From contig NW_025408667.1 of assembly GCF_020360975.1 (NCBI RefSeq), positions 5,890,001-5,954,000 of the forward strand: DNA of 64,000 nucleotides, given 5' to 3'. The DNA comes from Hirsutella rhossiliensis. Lineage: Eukaryota; Ascomycota; Sordariomycetes; Hypocreales; Ophiocordycipitaceae. Made by a program: the position numbers and the translations under genes. Shown in pieces: positions 24,330 to 34,249 of the stretch. Every line of letters starts with the position of its first letter. The stretch's first letter is position 1. The notes under the pieces are model-generated. The model saw only the letters and a list, made by a program, of their open reading frames with translations. It ran no database searches and was not told the DNA's origin.

Positions 24330-24600
24330 TGCCTGCGTGGCGCAATGGTCTTCGCAACAGATGGCCGAGCGGATTTCCTTTGCGATGGAAACGTTTGGGC
24401 TGTTGCCTACTAACCGCTTTGGAGCCAGGAAGAGGGGTTTCGCAGAGCAGGCTCTCGTGCTCCTGCAAGAGAACATTTACAAAACATGGCGAATGGGAAA
24501 AGTGCTTGGTCTTGTGAGCTTCGACGTCAAGGGCGCGTATAACGAAGTGTTCAAAAACAGGTTTCTACAACGGCTCGCAGCGAGAGGCTTGGCGGATGAT
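24330..24600 (+). pseudogene. Tad-type LINE RT finger fragment
   Basis: The frame reads MAERISFAMETFGLLPTNRF, FGARKRGFAEQALVLLQENI and VSFDVKGAYNEVFKNRF, the N-terminal RT motifs of Tad-clade LINEs, including the catalytic FDVKGAYN aspartate. Similarity stops at LAARGLADD near 24597, where Helitron-type sequence takes over in another frame. Confidence 0.75.
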
Positions 24601-25675
24601 CCTGGATGGGTCGATCGTCGTCGAAGAAGCAGGCCTCAGGAGCTCCCACGTCAAGGCATATCAGCACCGTGGAGAGCTCCTGCTAGGCCTGTACCTGTAC
24701 GACTACGTATCGCTCGTCAGACTCAAACGCGATAGCAACGACGGGAGCTGTGCAGGTTGGGGAGAGGCCCCTGTCGAGGATGGGCGGCCGCCAGGAAGAC
24801 GTTGGGTTCAGGTGCTCAGGCGGCCGGGAAAGCAGGCCACCGTCTGCCTTGACGGCGACCTGAGCAGGGACTTTGCCCACGACGATGAGGATTCGTGTCG
24901 TCGGGGGATTATGCGGAAACCGTTTCGCCGGCGGATATGGGAGATCCCAATTTTTTTTTCACCATTGAAAGGCAGCCGTGCAGCAACTTGCGCTATTTGT
25001 ACCATGGGAGCTCTTCCTGTGCGAAGAAATGGGCGACATCAACAGCATCTGGGCGCGGGCGCGAAAGGCGCTGGCTCCGAGAATATCATGTCTCATCAAT
25101 AACGTGCAACTGCTTCGACGACCAGCCGAAGACGCAGAACGCGACGCCAAGAGATGGGCATCCACCTCCGGAGATGGCTATCCGACGGTCGGACACGTGG
25201 GGAGGGACGATGCGGGCGCAGAATCTACAGTGACGTATCAGTCTATCAGCATCGGAAACGCAACGCGGCTGATCGACGTTGTCCGAGGTGCAGTGGACTC
25301 GAATCAGATGGCGGCTAAGTCGCCGGAGCTCATGGCGATGATGCAACAGCTCTGTCGGTTCCAACAATCCGTGCTGCGCTCGACGGCCGAGCTGGAGGCC
25401 GCCTGGTAACCCGAACGAGGGGCGAGACGGATAAATATGTAGGGGCGGGTATTTTCCGGGGCCGCACTACCACCGCAAAATCAGGTCAGGGCCATCAAGT
25501 CGCAGCAGATGAGTGCTTCGAAGGAGAGGGAGAGGATCATCCAAAGCATACCGGTACAAGATATAACCGTGGTCCGGGAAAGCGACCGCCGCGCTGCATC
25601 GCGGAGAGTCATGGCCGGCCACGGGGAGGACGATGTCGAAATGGCGACGGCCGGCTTCGATGAGACCTGAGACCC
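24600..25675 (+). pseudogene. Helitron replicase/helicase fragment
   Basis: The segment reads RSSHVKAYQHRGELLLGLYL then YDYVSLVRLKRDSND, followed in other frames by ALFVPWELFLCEE (near 24990), SIWARARKALAPRISCLINN, and a long helix-rich linker (TRLIDVVRGAVDSN, SPELMAMMQQLCRFQQS) to about 25675. This order is that of the region between the Rep-like and PIF1-type helicase domains of fungal Helitrons. The helicase motifs themselves are absent because the minisatellite begins where they should follow. The assignment rests on remembered family character, so it is moderate. Confidence 0.55.
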
Positions 25676-26547
25676 CAGATGTGTCCTGGGACCATGTGTG
25701 TCCTGTCCTGGGATCCAATTGTGTCCTGGGACCGTGTGTGTCCTGGGATCCCTGGGACCATGTATGTCCTGGGATCCATTTGTATCCTTGGGACCGTGTG
25801 TGTCGTGTCCTGGGACCGTGTGTGTCCTGGGACCATGTGTGTCCTGGGACCGTGTGTGTCCTGGGACCGTGTATGTCCTGGGACCGTGTGTGTCCTGGGA
25901 CCATGTGTGTCCTGGGACCATGTGTGTCCTGGGACCGTGTGTGTCCTGGGACCGTTGTGTGTCCTGGGACCGTGTGTGTCCTGGGACCGTGTGTGTCCTG
26001 GGACCATGTGTGTCCTGGGACCGTGTGTGTCCTGGGACCGTGTATGTCCTGGGACCGTGTGTGTCCTGGGACCATGTGTGTCCTGGGACCGTGTGTGTCC
26101 TGGGACCGTTGTGTGTCCTGGGACCGTGTGTGTCCTGGGACCATGTGTGTCCTGGGACCGTGTGTGTCCTGGGACTATGTGTGACCCCGAATGCTATAGC
26201 ACCTGCCGTCAGTCATGCGGTGTGTCCTGGGACCGTGTATGTCCTGGGACCATGTGTGTCCTGGGACCGTGTGTGTCCTGGGACCGTGTATGTCCTGGGA
26301 CCGTGTGTGTCCTGGGACCGTGTGTGTCCTGGGACCGTTGTGTGTCCTGGGACCGTGTGTGTCCTGGGACCGTGTATGTCCTGGGACTATGTGTGACCCC
26401 GAATGCTATAGCACCTGCCGTCAGTCATGCGGTGTGTCCTGGGACCGTGTATGTCCTGGGACCATGTGTGTCCTGGGACCGTGTGTGTCCTGGGACCGTG
26501 TGTGTCCTGGGACCGTGTGTGTCCTGGGACCGTGTGTCCTGGGACCG
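25676..26547. repeat. Minisatellite of 17-base units (about 46 copies)
   Basis: The unit is GTGTGTCCTGGGACCGT with two common variants (CCAT for CCGT, GTATGT for GTGTGT). I counted about 46 CCTGGGA cores. Because 17 is not a multiple of 3 and the unit has no stop, all three forward frames read the same 17-residue cycle VCPGTVCVLGPCVSWDR, and the reverse frames also stay open (HGPRTHTVPGHTRSQDT). These long open frames are a by-product of the repeat and not evidence of a gene. Two non-repeat spacers of about 43 bases interrupt the array. Confidence 0.95.
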
Positions 26548-27289
26548 TGTGTGACCCCGAATGCTACAGCACCTGCGGTCAGTCATGCGGATCGTGCGAC
26601 TGAGCCAGGTCTGAGTTGTGGGATCTGAGCGGCAGGCTATTACTGCATAACATCGCCCAGAGAGCTTTGAGAAGCAGAGCTTTCTCATAACCTGTGACCA
26701 AGCTGTGCTGGCGGTGGATGGTGGCATCCGTCAAGGCCCTAACCGGTTAGGATTGAAGTTGCAAACATTGCCCTGACCCGTTGCGAATTATGGGCAGGCT
26801 CCGCCCAGGTTGCAAGCCAGATTCACTGCACAAACCCTGATTCTGCTAGGGTCAGCCTCGCACAAGGTTAAAGTCTGCACGCCCCCTTTTCGGGTGGCAT
26901 GCATAGATAGCATGTCCGAGCCCCTTAGCCGTCCTGTACGCGATTTTTATTATCCCTGTACCTAGACCGTATGAAGCAAGGGGAAGGTAACTTACGTTGG
27001 GCACAGAAAACGCGGGGTGTCGCTCCTAGACCCTTCCCCGATCATGGGTGCCCGTGACCGTACCCGCGGGCGATTCTGGCTTCACAACAGTGCAACAGCT
27101 CATTAGTGGGGGACATTCTGTCCAATCATTGCTCAATCGTCACATACAGTATTGTCCATATGACTTGCTGTGTCAGGAGCTGAGACGCCGTTGATTCAAT
27201 CATAACATGAGCGTGTCAATGGCCAGCTACAAACAAGGGTGCGGGCGCCTGGCCTCCCGCCGACGGCTGTGCGGATGGGGGCAATGTAG
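26548..27289. other. Flank of minisatellite, no gene seen
   Basis: It begins with a third copy of the 43-base spacer sequence (26549-26590), then non-repetitive sequence. GC-rich words around 26770-26830 and 26880-26930 can fold back on themselves but form no clean Helitron 3' hairpin plus CTRR end. Confidence 0.35.
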
Positions 27290-27755
27290 AGATGATAGTG
27301 ACGGGGTACTGTAAAGTATAACAGAAGATGAGAAGAGGAAGGAAATGAAGGCGGGCGACGCGGGGTCTCGGAGTCGTTGGTGAGAAAGTGACCAAGAGCC
27401 AGAATCCACCTTGCCAGACCGCGTCCGCTTCGAGATGCATTTCAAGGACTCTACTTTTAGGTACATGCACACCAACAGCGATGCTGTCCTGGCGCGGCGG
27501 GCAAACGGACGAAATCGGCATCCAGTTCCGCGTTGCTCCAAATATCGCTGTTGGTTCTCAATGTGAGGAAGGTTGTGGACGTGTTGCTGCAGGTTGGTTG
27601 ACGGCTTATGCACGACAGCTCCACATGCGTCCGGGGTAGAACAGCCACAATAGGACGAAGGGGTGGGATGTTGCTTCCAACTGTTCCCTGGCCGGCATGG
27701 GTGGTGTGAGTCATGCGGCCTTGCAGATGCAGACCGTAGCTCCGCCACATTCTAC
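27290..27755 (+). repeat. Dispersed repeat R, copy A (partial)
   Basis: It shares ordered blocks with 50486-51476 and 54126-55070: GGTCTCGGAGYCGTTGGTGA near 27363, AGGTACATG near 27460, CTCCAAAT..CTGCTGTTGGTTC near 27536, GCTTATGCACG near 27604, and a CTTGCARATGCRGA..GCCACATT block near 27720-27750. It stops where hAT-1 sequence starts. No coding potential is conserved among the copies. Confidence 0.6.
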
Positions 27756-27759
27756 TCTC

Positions 27760-28989
27760 CTCTATCAGTCTCAACGCAAGGAATCCGGCCACGGAACAAC
27801 ACTTCACTGGGCCTTCAACAATGCCACCCGGTGGAACTCGGACATGCGTATGATGGAACGGGCTCTTCGACTCCGCCCGGCGCTCAATACCTTCTTCAAT
27901 GACGTTCAGAACCGGTGGAAACCGAGGGCCTCTGTGACAGAACGAAGCCGGCAGTTCTGCAATACCGCTTAAGTGCGTACGACTGGAAAGTCATCGGGGT
28001 ACTTGTCAAGCTTCTGAAGCCTTTCGAGATTGCCAACAAGCAACTTCAGGGCAGCGGTGTTCCCGGTGGTAGGTCCACATGTGGCAGTTTCGATGAATAC
28101 TTCCCTGTCTTTGAGATCTTACTTGACCACCTCGAAAGTGCTATCGAAGGCACAATCTTCGAAGAGGTTGAGGATCCAGTGACCAGGAGAAGAAGGACGT
28201 CGAAGTAGCCATTTATGACGGGCTCGATAGCAGGACCCGCAGGCTTCTCAAGGTCTATATCAAGCTCGGATGGAAGAAGCTGCATAAATATTACAGCCGG
28301 CTGACTAGCGCTGCATATGTCGTGGCTGTTGTCTTCAATCCTGCGAAAAGTGGCGCCTTCTCGATCAACTGTGGTCTCGAGTACCCTCTCGGAAGACGAA
28401 GAGTTGGCGGTTGGAATACGAAGCAAAGCTCTTGGAGATCTGGGAGAAGTATAGGGAGCGCGACGTTGACAACGAGATCCTCGCTACGTCTGATGAGGCC
28501 TCCATGGATTACATTGAGCGGAGACTTGCTAGGACTGTAGCTGGTTCGCCATTCAACCAGGGCTCGTTCGGAGCGTCAGGTGCCCGCAAGAGTAACCGAA
28601 AGACGAAACCGTCTACGGCGGGAGCGACTGGTGATGACGAATATGCTCGATATTGTGCCGAGGACGTCGTCAACAGCCACCACTACAGAAGCAGACCGAT
28701 TGACTGGTGGAAGATCAACCGGAGCCGATATCCGCGACTGTCTTTGATGGCAGTAGACATGCTTACGATTCCATCGACGTCCGCGGAAAGCGAGAGGACG
28801 TTTAGCAGTGCAGGACGTATGACGGCACCATTGCGAAGCCGGTTGCGGAGGGAGATCGTAGCGATGGCTCAATGCATTCGATCGTGGAGTAAAGCTGGGA
28901 TCTACACGCCTTCACTGCCGCTGTTTAGCCTCAACGAAGATCAATGGGTTGATGCTCTTGCGTCGCTGAAGGGGCCGAGTGACATTTGA
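27760..28989 (+). pseudogene. hAT transposase relic (hAT-1)
   Basis: Three frame segments appear in order. The first is 27760-27970 with TRWNSDMRMMERALRLRPAL. The second is 27970-28200 with LVKLLKPFEIANKQLQGS and EILLDHLESAI. The third is 28411-28989, ending in the hAT C-terminal dimerisation domain (WWKINRSRYPRLSLMAVDML, then TIPSTSAESERTFSSAGRM). Stops and frame changes fall near 27970, 28205 and 28400. The N-terminal zinc finger and first catalytic aspartate are missing with the truncated left end. Confidence 0.8.
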
Positions 28990-29164
28990 CCAGTTTGTTA
29001 GGACAGCAATTGACCGTGCTTTCGACGTCTCATCTGATGCAGCCATGATGTCTGTACACCCCTTGGCACTTCTTAAGTCGAGGGATGTAGTAGCCCTCGT
29101 GATGGTGGCAAAGACATGTCGGTGCAACGCACGTTTGATGCCCCGATCTCCGCTGAAGTCCCAC

Positions 29165-29390
29165 GTTCGATCGAATTCGTATCGAATTCGATCGAACCCT
29201 GGCATTCGATAGATATCGAATCTACAGGAGACGCGTTCGATTCGATGCGAATCTACTGGAGACACATTCGATTCGAGGTCGAATCGAAGGCACAAGAACT
29301 TTCACGCGTTCGATTCGATGCGAATCTGCAGAGGCACTATTCGATTCGAACGCCAAGTCTTGGCGTTCGATTCGATAGATTCGTAAGATG
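29165..29390. repeat. Subterminal TTCGATTCGA cluster of hAT-1
   Basis: At least eight copies of TTCGATTCGA or near variants in both orientations lie within 225 bases, directly inside the right terminus. Clustered short words inside the ends are the usual binding sites for hAT transposases; the role here is inferred. Confidence 0.6.
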
Positions 29391-29401
29391 TCCATCCCTG
29401 A

Positions 29402-29505
29402 TTGACTCTGATCGTCCTGTACAGATAAGGAGCTAGAAAGACCGTGGTCACGGCAAACACGACACTTGCCTCGACCACATCCTCAGTAGTAATCTTGTCT
29501 TGCAT
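29402..29505 (-). pseudogene. 5' fragment of a membrane-protein gene cut by hAT-1
   Basis: From ATG at 29505 the minus strand reads MQDKITTEDVVEASVVFAVT and continues through a hydrophobic helix to YLYRTIRVN, then meets the hAT-1 terminus exactly. A short polar N-terminus followed by one membrane helix suggests the start of an integral membrane protein. The rest of the gene is not found on the other side of hAT-1. The open frame is short, so this is tentative. Confidence 0.3.
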
Positions 29506-29756
29506 GTCGAAATGCGGTGATCTTCAATGATAGAGAGAGCGAGATGCTGACTTAATTATTGTAATGAGAAGGCATGAGAGGGCCGGGCTTGCCCTGAAGG
29601 AGATGTTATTTATATAGACGTTCAAGTTATTCCTGAATACCCCACTTGAGAATATTTGGTTTATGGCAAGCAACGTGTTGATGAATCGAGAACTACAGCA
29701 CATTATCCTGGCGATTGACAAACGACCAGATCTACATAGATCGAGGAGGGAGAGGC

Positions 29757-29857
29757 GGGATGGCTCCGGACAGACAGGTTCGGACAGACATATTGCAGGG
29801 ATTATCGCGCTAAGCATGGGTTAAAAGCCATCGCGCCTTGACTACAACCTGAACGGG
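29757..29857 (+). repeat. MULE-2 left terminal inverted repeat
   Basis: 101 bases, reverse complement of 32469-32569 with no mismatch found. It contains the direct words CGGACAGACA twice. Confidence 0.9.
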
Positions 29858-29891
29858 CACAAGTGCCATTTTTCAGTCTGAAGGAAATCCA

Positions 29892-32364
29892 CTAGTATAC
29901 AATCCTGGGTAGGCCGCTGCTGCAGTTCCAACTGCGTTTCATCCTCCTTGAAGCCTTCCGCTTCTTGCACCGCGGCTTAGGCATATCGGGTTCCTCACCC
30001 TTTCGGGCCTTTCCCGCTCTATCTGGAGACTTCCCAGTAGCAGTCGTCGCCTTCTCTATATCCTTCGTGCTCCGTGTTCGACTACGTCTCGTTTCCCGAA
30101 GAAGCTGTGGCGAAGTTGCCAAGGGAGAGGACGGGGTCGAGGAATGGTCAGGAAGCTGATCAACTCCCTTCAGCAAATCCGAAGTGGCTCGGTCCGCTCG
30201 AGCGGCAGTATGCTCTGCGGCCTCACGGCCGGTCATGGATCGCCTTTTCGTGCTACCGTGCGATTTGAACCTCTTCAAGCCAGGCGAATGCAGTGCTTCC
30301 GGCAATTCCGGAGGCAGGAGGGCTCTTGACTGTACCTGCGCCTGGAAATCTGCTATTAGACGGTCATTCTGTAAGCAAAAGAGTCTCGAGAACTCCTCTG
30401 CCTGCTGTCCGCCGAGGCTCCCCTGTACTTGAACGACCTCCAATCCCGATTGAAGAACCATGTTCCTACCGCCATCTTGGATTCTTGGTAACGATTCCTG
30501 GATTTTTGTGACCTCGGAGCTGGCTGCTTTGCATAAGACATGGTCCAGCTGCGTACCACCGCAGGTCCGTCGAGTAACCAGCGTGGATGAAGGACATTGA
30601 GTGGGACAGGCCAGGACCTGACAACAGCCTCGTACAGCCAGTGTCGACAGGGCAGGCCGTATCTGAGTGGGAACTCACACGCGAAGGGACATCCAGGTTC
30701 GTTGAGAAGGCCCAATACCTTACGCTCCTTCTCGAGCTCAGTGTTTTGCCTCCATCTTAGAGCTTTTGCTGCCTCCCACCCGGAGCTAGCTTGCTCAGAA
30801 CATAGTGTGGAACCTTCCCGATAAGAAGGCGGAAAGCAGCTCGGTCCAACAGCCTTGGGACGTCAGCCCTGCTCCGATCCTCGTCTTCAGTGATTTTTGA
30901 GTTAATTTCTTCAAGCTTTCGGCCAGTTTTGACAGGATGCCTGCAGGAAGCTGCCTGTTGAGAGACTGTTTGACCACGACATGGTAGCTTTCGTTCCTCT
31001 GCGTGCTGTTACATCCGAGGTTCGGGTACTGTCGTGTGTGCTCGGACAAATTGGCGCTCTTTCGGTTGCCAATTATTCTTGAGATAAAGGCGTTCCGGCT
31101 CCCGAATTTCTGCGAGCAGCTCGCCTCGCCGTTCTTCAAGTCGCGCCTCATCGGGAGCTTGTATGTAATCCCAAACGAACCGAAGTAGCTCTTCCCTTCG
31201 TTCCTTCGTATATTTGCCCGAGTCTAACAATCGCTTCTTGAAGTTCTCTGCGGCATGCCATTCACAAAGCTGCAATATTTGCCCATCTTCACCCTGAGGA
31301 TCAGCTCTCTTGGGACGCCGCCATCGCGGCAGCGAGCCCTTTGGTTTGATCCCCGAGAACGACTTGAGGTGGTGGGCAATCGTACCAGACCAGTTCTGCC
31401 AATTGAGCATTCACAAATTCGAAGGCTTCAGCTGATTCAGATGTTATAAAGGCGAAAGCCAGAGGAAATGTCTTGCCTGTGTTTGTGATTCCCACTATGA
31501 CAGATAAAGGCAGGTGGAGGCAATTGGTGTTGAACGTCGCATCGGTTTGCATGAGGAATCCGCTGACGAATCTTCTACCCAGGCGGATCTGCTCGGAAGA
31601 ACAGAAGAACAGATGCTCGAGTACTCGCGCTGTCTGTCGTCCTTGGTCGTCAAGAAGGTATTTGAAGAAGCAACGAACACGGAAGTCCTCGAACTCCAAA
31701 CAAGTGAGCAAGACGTCAAGCGCTTCTTGACTGCTGCGTCTCCCTTCAGACCGGCTCAGGTTGTAGAACTCCTTTGCAGAAAGACAGTTGCCTAAGCCGT
31801 GTTGGTCGAGAATCCGGGTTGATTCAGTTGCTGACAGGCCGGCAGTCCGATGCGCGAGGGCCAGATCGACTGCCGCAGCCCGCTCTGGGATACGGGATCT
31901 ATGGCAGGCGTAGTGGAAGGGATTTTGAAGTGGCGGATGCGTATGGTACGCGTAAGTGAAACCGACCACCCAGCCTTTTCGCTCTTCTATCCTCCGCGGC
32001 CGCTCCGGATAGTTTTGTAGGAGACATAAAGACTATAAGGACACTCCTTGGCCTTGGTGTACGTAAGCTCCTTCTTTCGGTCCCCTCCCTCTGTGACGAT
32101 GTCCGGCAGCTTTCGAGTATTTCGGGTACCTCTACCGTGATGGATACAATTCACTCGCAGGCGGTCGCGTACCTTGCTGGCAGTGACCAGAGCGAAACCC
32201 TGGGTGAATGCATAGTTTTGGAACCAGTGAAGGGCTTCCTCGGGGCTGTTCACTTCGTCACCGGTAACAGGAGCGCGGAGATGCTCTTGCGGTAGGGCTT
32301 CTACAGCTTTGTTGAAGCCGGAGCGGACATCATCGGGGAGGCTGTCGCGGTACTGGATCTCCAT
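29892..32364 (-). pseudogene. MULE-2 transposase, frameshifted
   Basis: From ATG at 32364 the parts are as follows. An N-terminal FAR1-like domain spans 32364-31990 (NYAFTQGFALVTASKVRDRL; CPYSLYVSYK). The DDE core begins at 31969 with FLMQTDATFNTNCLHLPLSV, where the aspartate of QTDAT is the first catalytic residue, and QVVLGDQTKGLAAAM holds the second. CEWHAAENFKKRLLDSGKY and HTTVPEPRMN-type segments follow to about 31000. A SWIM-like finger (CEFPLRYGLPCRHW) lies near 30645-30690. The basic C-terminal tail ends at 29892. Frame changes occur near 31980, 31350, 31080, 30750 and 30450. Predicted full length is about 800 residues, usual for the family. Confidence 0.85.
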
Positions 32365-32468
32365 CGCGTTCGCGTTCGCGTCGGACGAGATGCTGGATCT
32401 CCATTGAACCTGAACAACGCGATTCTTATTGCGACGCGCACCCTAGCAAGGGGCGATGAACGATTATT

Positions 32469-32569
32469 CCCGTTCAGGTTGTAGTCAAGGCGCGATGGCT
32501 TTTAACCCATGCTTAGCGCGATAATCCCTGCAATATGTCTGTCCGAACCTGTCTGTCCGGAGCCATCCC
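32469..32569 (-). repeat. MULE-2 right terminal inverted repeat
   Basis: 101 bases, the partner of 29757-29857. Confidence 0.9.
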
Positions 32570-32692
32570 GGGGAAATGCCTCTTCGTGCGTGCAAGGACG
32601 TTCTTATTGACATGCCAGCGTCATAGTAGATGCGGTATCAAGTGGAAAGATGGATTGTCATTTAACGCCTTGATTAACGCGAGGTCTCGGTC

Positions 32693-32854
32693 TGTGACGA
32701 TAGGCCTAGCTTCTAGAACCTTCCATTGGCTCGAAGCTATAAAATGCCGTTATGCTCTTATGTAGTAGATTCTCTTTCTTTCTTTCTTTTCTATCTTGAT
32801 AGTAAACAGCATAGGGACTAGTTAGTTGTATCAACTCACTAGAGGCCTTTCACA
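32693..32854 (+). repeat. Left LTR of Ty3 element
   Basis: It contains TATAAAA at 32738-32744 and a CTTT-rich run. It ends CTTTCACA. Shorter than the right LTR through loss of about 24 bases near the start. Confidence 0.85.
32738..32744 (+). promoter_or_regulatory. TATA box in the left LTR
   Basis: TATAAAA, with the proposed self-primer word starting 55 bases downstream, consistent with a transcript that begins just before it. Confidence 0.5.
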
Positions 32855-32866
32855 TACTATCAAGAT
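32855..32866 (+). other. Self-primer binding site of Ty3 element
   Basis: Immediately after the left LTR, TACTATCAAGAT is the exact reverse complement of ATCTTGATAGTA at 32793-32804 within the LTR. Tf1/sushi-type chromoviruses prime minus-strand synthesis from the 5' end of their own transcript folded back onto such a site, instead of from a tRNA. The position beside the LTR is right for a primer site. The transcript start is inferred. Confidence 0.65.
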
Positions 32867-32984
32867 CACTGAAGACATTGAAGACACTGAAGACACCGAA
32901 GACACTGAAGACACCGAAGACACCGAAGACACTGAAGACACCAAACTGAGTCCCGTCGAACTATTAGCGTTCAGCGAAGTCGCG

Positions 32985-34234
32985 ATGGCCGAAGATAACA
33001 ACAACATGCAGCCGGACGTCCTCAGCGCCCTGGTTGCCGAGATACGAAGTCTGAGAGAAGAGAGTTCCCGAAGAAACACCCAGTTTGAAGAACGTTTTAT
33101 TGCCCTGGAACTCCAACAACACCAGCAAGCCCGTTCGTCTGAACTCCTAGAGCCAACGCCATCTGTCACCCCGGCTGTCCCCATTGAGGACACCCGTGTG
33201 GTCGCCACTCACAACCCTCACCCAACCAAGCGCCCCAAATTACGAGACATACCGAAATTCGGCGGCGACAAGGCCCAGTGGCGAAGCTGGAAACTAGAAA
33301 CCGAAGGAAAGCTACGAGTCGACAAAGAAGCGCTTGGAGATGCAGAAGGCCACTTTATGTACATCTTCATGAGCCTAGAAGGCAAGGCTAAAGACAACGT
33401 GACCACATTTGTGGAGATGCAAACCGAGAAGAAAACGTTCAATGTTGCTGAACTACTCAACCGCCTCGAATTGCTGTACGGGAGAGGGATCGCAAGCAGA
33501 GAGCTACACGCAACCTGCATTCGATTAAGCAAGGAGAGAATGAACCGTTCACGTCCTTTACCCCCGCTTTGAGAGGAGATCGCCAATGCCAACGCCGAGT
33601 ATTGGCCAGATGACAGCAAGATTTCCTACCTCCAGGAGGCACTAAACGATAAAATGAAAGCAGCCCTCATAGGCTCTGACCCTCTGCCATCAGCAGCTAT
33701 GTTGGGCTGGCGAGGAGGTGCGATTCGCTGAGCAGCCAGATGGAATTGTTGGGTCAGTGGAAAAGGCCTCGAGGCAACACAAAGAGTTCGGACAACTATG
33801 ACAACCACCAGAATCATGGAGGCCAGGCTGCCCAGAAACAGCCTGGCCAGAAAACCGAAGTTAGACGAGAGGATATGATGGAATGGGAACCAACTCTACA
33901 AGCATCCGCGAAAGTGAACGCTGCGCGCACCCGCAGTGATAAGAACACATATGGTTACCAATCCAAGCGACCAGAAGACCAAGCGCTGTTGGGCAAGCGT
34001 GCCAAGTGGGTCGACCAGGCCGAGATGGACGCCCGTTACCGTGAAGGGCGTTGCCTCCGTTGTGGAAGAGACAACTGCAGAATCGAGCGCTGTCCATTGG
34101 CTGCGCCTATCCGACCCGCAAACACGACCCGACGCACTCAGGTCAATGCCGTGACCCCGTCACGACCAGCGGTCACTAAAGCCGAGGTCGCCGAAGACGA
34201 TACTTCTTCTCATAACGATGAAGATTCAGACTAG
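32985..34234 (+). pseudogene. Ty3 gag, frameshifted
   Basis: ATG 32985 (MAEDNNNMQPDVLSALVAEI) is favoured. The open frame extends upstream through a run of 9-base GAAGACACY repeats (32868-32945) coding TED repeats, with an alternative ATG at 32826. A coiled-coil-like segment is followed by the capsid-like region (PKFGGDKAQWRSWKLETEGK). A TGA near 33571 and frame changes near 33560-33740 interrupt the middle. The end holds one zinc knuckle, CLRCGRDNCRIERC, spaced C-x2-C-x4-C-x4-C, with cysteine where histidine is usual. Ends at TAG 34234. Confidence 0.8.
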
Positions 34235-34249
34235 GGACACGCGGCGGCT

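Larger units (their letters stand above)
27756..29400 (+). mobile_element. hAT-1, left-truncated element
   Basis: The right end is CCATCCCTG at 29392-29400, the inverse of CAGGGATGG, a typical hAT terminus. Just inside, 29165-29390 is packed with TTCGATTCGA words, which look like subterminal repeats. The left end was not found; hAT similarity begins abruptly near 27756 inside repeat R. The element therefore seems cut by recombination or deletion. Confidence 0.65.
29757..32569 (-). mobile_element. Mutator-like element MULE-2 with identical 101-base TIRs
   Basis: The inverted repeats 29757-29857 and 32469-32569 match at all 101 positions, beginning GGGATGGCTCCGGACAGACA. The element is 2,813 bases and encodes a MULE transposase on the minus strand. 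Identity of the ends implies recent movement or conversion. No 8-11 base target duplication is visible (GGGAGAGGC on the left, GGGGAAATG on the right). Confidence 0.85.

Noticed and set aside
25676..26590. CRISPR-like regular array
   Set aside because: Units are 17 bases and directly adjacent without unique spacers, and the context is a fungal transposon relic.
25467..26727. Very long open frames (up to 291 residues) on both strands
   Set aside because: They are products of a stop-free 17-base tandem repeat and of its reverse complement, not genes.
26548..27200. Helitron 3' terminus
   Set aside because: Fold-back words exist, but no hairpin followed by CTRR at an AT target could be identified.
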